Assembly: GCF_900113015.1 (NCBI RefSeq)
Contig: NZ_FONV01000005.1
Span: forward strand, 62,001 to 126,000
DNA from: Actinoplanes philippinensis
Lineage (GTDB): Bacteria > Actinomycetota > Actinomycetes > Mycobacteriales > Micromonosporaceae
Direction: 5' to 3'
Length of the DNA stretch: 64,000 nt
A program made the translations under genes and the position numbers. Below are positions 61,825 through 64,000 of the stretch, piece after piece. Numbering within the stretch: the first letter of the stretch is position 1; each line of letters begins with the position of its first letter. The notes under the pieces are model-generated. The model saw only the letters and a list, made by a program, of their open reading frames with translations, searched no databases and had not been told where the DNA came from.

Positions 61825-62691
61825 CTAGAGCCAGAGCTTCTGGAGCATGTGCCAGTCCTGCGGATGGTCGGCGATGCCGGCCGCGTACGCGTCGGCGAGC
61901 AGCTGGGTCGTCTTCTTGACCCGCTCGTCGAGAGGCCCGTCGGTGGGTGGGACGACCTCGCGCATCCGTGACATCGTGCGCTGCTCGTCGAACCAGAGGT
62001 CGACGGCGTAGAGCGGCGCGCCGGTGCGGATGGCCAGGATCGCGGGCCCGGCCGGCATCCGGGTACGCCCGCCGAAGAACTCCACCTGGACGCCGCTCTT
62101 CGACAGGTCACGATCGCCGAGGAGCGCGACCACCCAGCCCTTCTCCAGGTGCTCGGCGAGCACGTCGAGCGGTGGCCGCTGCCCGCCGGTGAGCGGCAGC
62201 ACCTTCATCCCGAGCTTCTCCCGATACTCCAGGAAGCGCTCGAACAGCGACTCGGGCTTGAGCCGCTCGGCGACCGTGATCAGCGGCCAGTCGTGCGAGA
62301 CGACCCACGCGCCGGCGACGTCCCAGTTGGCCACGTGCGGCAGCGCGAGGATCACGCCCCGGCCGTCGGCGGCGCCCTTCTTCAGCTTCTGATAGCTCTC
62401 CGGGAGCATGAAGAACCCGTCGAGGAAGTCGGCGCGGCTCTGGGACGGCAGGCGGAAGGCCTCCATCCAATACCGCGCGTACGACCGGAGCCCGTCGCGG
62501 ACCAGCGTGTCCGGCATGTCCTCGCCGACGACCTGGCGCAGGTTGCGGCGCAGCCGCTGGGTGGCCGGCCCGTTGGACCGGTACGCCCGGTCGGCGGCGG
62601 CACGGAACAGCTTCCTCGCGATCGGCAGCGGCAGCGCGCGTACGATCCCCCACCCGGCCGAGTAGCCGAGATCGATCAGACGGTCCTTCAC
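61825..62691 (-). CDS. patA: Phosphatidylinositol mannoside acyltransferase
   Basis: Membrane-associated acyltransferase of the LpxL/HtrB-like family that acylates a mannose of PIM. The 288-residue protein has the HX4D-like catalytic motif as LPHVANWDVAGAWV, then ITVAERLKPESLFERFLEYR, VALLGDRDLSKSGVQVEFFG and TGAPLYAVDLWF. The GTG start at 62691 overlaps the pgsA stop (GTGA), so it is translationally coupled to the lipid synthase upstream. The name is assigned by domain and gene order. Confidence 0.9.
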   Translation of the reverse strand: MKDRLIDLGYSAGWGIVRALPLPIARKLFRAAADRAYRSNGPATQRLRRNLRQVVGEDMPDTLVRDGLRSYARYWMEAFRLPSQSRADFLDGFFMLPESYQKLKKGAADGRGVILALPHVANWDVAGAWVVSHDWPLITVAERLKPESLFERFLEYREKLGMKVLPLTGGQRPPLDVLAEHLEKGWVVALLGDRDLSKSGVQVEFFGGRTRMPAGPAILAIRTGAPLYAVDLWFDEQRTMSRMREVVPPTDGPLDERVKKTTQLLADAYAAGIADHPQDWHMLQKLWL

Positions 62692-63308
62692 TCCACGGGC
62701 ACCTTCGGCTCGGTCCGGGCGGCGTGGACGAGCCGCTGGAACGCGGTGATCACGGCGAGGGCGGCGAGCACCCACATCGCGGCCGGCATGCCCCAGTCCT
62801 GCCCGGCCGCGCCGAGCAGGCCGCCGACACCGACGATGAGCAGCCGTTCCAGGCGCTCGGCGAGGCCGACGTCGGCGTTCAGCCCGAGGCTCTCGGCGCG
62901 GGCCTTCACATACGACACGACCTGCCCGAAGACGAGGCTGATCAGGGTGGCGACCACTCCGCCGTACGGATTTCCCTCGGTGGCCAGGTAGTAGACGACC
63001 GCTCCGAAGACGGCGCCGTCGGCGATCCGGTCCATGGACGAGTCGAGGAGCGCCCCGAACTTCCCGGAACCGCCCCTCATCCGGGCCATTGTGCCGTCGA
63101 GCACGTCGGTGAGCGCGAACGCGGTTACGATCACGGTGCCCCAGAAGAGGTGACCTTGCGCACCGAAGTACGAGCCGATCAGCACACCGACAGTGCCGGC
63201 GACGGTGACGGCGTTGGGTGACACACCGATCCTGAGCAGGAACCGGGCGAGAGGGTTGACGCCGTACGAGACGACGGCACGGGCCGTTGTTTGAACGATC
63301 TTTGCCAT
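62688..63308 (-). CDS. pgsA: CDP-alcohol phosphatidyltransferase, phosphatidylinositol phosphate synthase
   Basis: Integral membrane enzyme making phosphatidylinositol phosphate from CDP-diacylglycerol and inositol phosphate. The 206-residue protein has about six helices. The family signature DG(x)2AR(x)8G(x)3D(x)3D is seen as DVLDGTMARMRGGSGKFGAL and LLDSSMDRIADG. ATG 63308 gives MAKIVQTTARAVVSYGVNPL, the usual start; ATG or GTG further upstream would add a few residues. It is the first gene of the pgsA-patA-pimA operon. The inositol specificity is inferred from this context. Confidence 0.92.
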   Translation of the reverse strand: MAKIVQTTARAVVSYGVNPLARFLLRIGVSPNAVTVAGTVGVLIGSYFGAQGHLFWGTVIVTAFALTDVLDGTMARMRGGSGKFGALLDSSMDRIADGAVFGAVVYYLATEGNPYGGVVATLISLVFGQVVSYVKARAESLGLNADVGLAERLERLLIVGVGGLLGAAGQDWGMPAAMWVLAALAVITAFQRLVHAARTEPKVPVE

Positions 63309-63485
63309 GGCTGTCCCACCATAACGGCGCACGACCAGCGGTGGTACGGCTCGGTCCCGGGGTTGGCCGTATCGTCACCATCCGGCACCTTTGGAGGGCT
63401 GAAGGTCCTTGCGACCGCTACCGCGCCGGGTGTGGGATTCAAACAACAGCGGCGTAACAAAGAGGAAACGACGGGAGCGCTCGGC

Positions 63486-64000
63486 ATGGCGCAGAAGACT
63501 TCGGAGAAAGGGCTTGCCGGCGCCGGTGCGCCGGTGGTGACCGAGCCCGGCAGAGTTCGCAACGTGGTGCTGGTGGGCCACTCCGGTTCCGGGAAGACGA
63601 CCCTGGTCGAGGCGCTGCTCGCGGCGACCGGGACGATCCCGCGGGCCGGTGGTGTGGCGGACGGCACCACGGTGACCGACCACGACCCCGCGGCGGTCCG
63701 CCAGCAGCGCTCGGTGGCGCTGGCCTGCGCGCCGCTGCTGCACGGCGACGTGAAGATCAACCTGCTGGACACCCCCGGGTTCGCCGACTTCGTCGGGGAG
63801 CTGCGGGCCGGGCTGCGCGCGGCGGACGCGGCCCTCTTCGTGGTGTCGGCGGTCGACGGTGTGGACGACTCCACCGTCGCGCTGTGGGAGGAGTGCGCCG
63901 CGGTGGGCATGCCGCGCGCCGTCGCGATCACCCGCCTGGACCACCCCCGCGCCGACTACGACCAGGCGCTGCAGGACTGCCAGGAGGCGTTCGGCGACAA
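63486..64000 (+). CDS. Elongation factor G-like GTPase (N-terminus only)
   Basis: The first 171 residues of a translational GTPase of the EF-G2 type. Visible are the P-loop NVVLVGHSGSGKTTLVEALL, a switch I region GTTVTDHDPAAVRQQRSVAL, switch II NLLDTPGFADFVGELRAGLR and AVAITRLDHPRADYD for guanine binding (TRLD where EF-G has NKxD). ATG 63486 follows GGGAG. Actinobacteria often carry such a second EF-G-like protein far from the ribosomal cluster, with no shown role in normal elongation. The gene runs off the window. Confidence 0.9.
   Translation, partial: MAQKTSEKGLAGAGAPVVTEPGRVRNVVLVGHSGSGKTTLVEALLAATGTIPRAGGVADGTTVTDHDPAAVRQQRSVALACAPLLHGDVKINLLDTPGFADFVGELRAGLRAADAALFVVSAVDGVDDSTVALWEECAAVGMPRAVAITRLDHPRADYDQALQDCQEAFGD

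Noticed and set aside
1..64000. tRNA, rRNA, riboswitch or origin signals
   Set aside because: No T-loop-like GGTTCRANTCC context with an acceptor stem, no rRNA segment, and no DnaA-box cluster was found by eye; a covariance-model scan would be needed to exclude small RNAs.

Overview
The window is high-GC actinobacterial chromosome, most like the Micromonosporaceae (Actinoplanes and relatives). The support is GTG/TTG starts behind GGAGG-type ribosome sites, a FliA/WhiG-type sigma factor, Ser/Thr kinases with extracellular tails, and a backbone gene order (ruvCAB, yajC-secDF, apt, rel, ppi, MBL hydrolase, hisS, and yebC-pdxT-pdxS-pimA-patA-pgsA) that matches the mycobacterial/actinomycete order. 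The genus is inferred from these signs; no rRNA or tRNA gene was recognised.

Region 1 (1-12.1 kb): the 3'-truncated end of aspS is followed by a catabolic locus. It holds a D-serine dehydratase/D-threonine aldolase-fold enzyme, an antibiotic-kinase-like protein, a GH20 hexosaminidase overlapping a complete CUT1 sugar ABC transporter, and a divergent regulator-amidohydrolase-RidA operon. Repeated TAACGAAC half-sites lie in the divergent gap. I read this as uptake and breakdown of an amino-sugar/D-amino-acid conjugate, with RidA clearing the reactive enamine.

Region 2 (12.1-20.3 kb): a membrane Ser/Thr kinase, two copies of a GAAA-loop hairpin, a self-sufficient CYP102 (P450-reductase fusion) divergent from a TetR regulator with two palindromic operators, and an acyltransferase-3/SGNH membrane O-acyltransferase.

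Region 3 (20.3-33.6 kb): a urease operon ureABC-F-G-D (no ureE) behind a sequence matching a GlnR box, a FliA-type sigma factor, a small conserved protein, a kinase with a CBM2-like ectodomain, cyanophycin synthetase and cyanophycinase as an overlapping pair, and an acyl-ACP desaturase. Urease and cyanophycin genes together suggest a nitrogen acquisition and storage neighbourhood.

Region 4 (33.7-47.2 kb): hisS, an MBL-fold hydrolase and two cyclophilins, then a roughly 9.5-kb accessory island between the cyclophilins and rel. The island carries about 1.1 kb of gene-poor DNA, a trypsin-like protein lacking the catalytic His and carrying four near-identical FG-GAP repeats, a secreted unknown, a 1468-residue polymorphic toxin (ALF repeats, Ala-rich helices, Hint domain, unrecognised 130-residue tip), a low-GC presumptive immunity gene, and a decayed IS5-type transposase. 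This is the best candidate for an undescribed system.

Region 5 (47.2-64 kb): conserved backbone. It comprises rel, apt, secF-secD, yajC, ruvB-ruvA-ruvC, a small membrane protein, a Uma2-family protein, yebC, pdxT and pdxS, a membrane-anchored unknown, pimA-patA-pgsA for phosphatidylinositol mannoside synthesis, and the 5' end of an EF-G-like GTPase gene that runs off the window.
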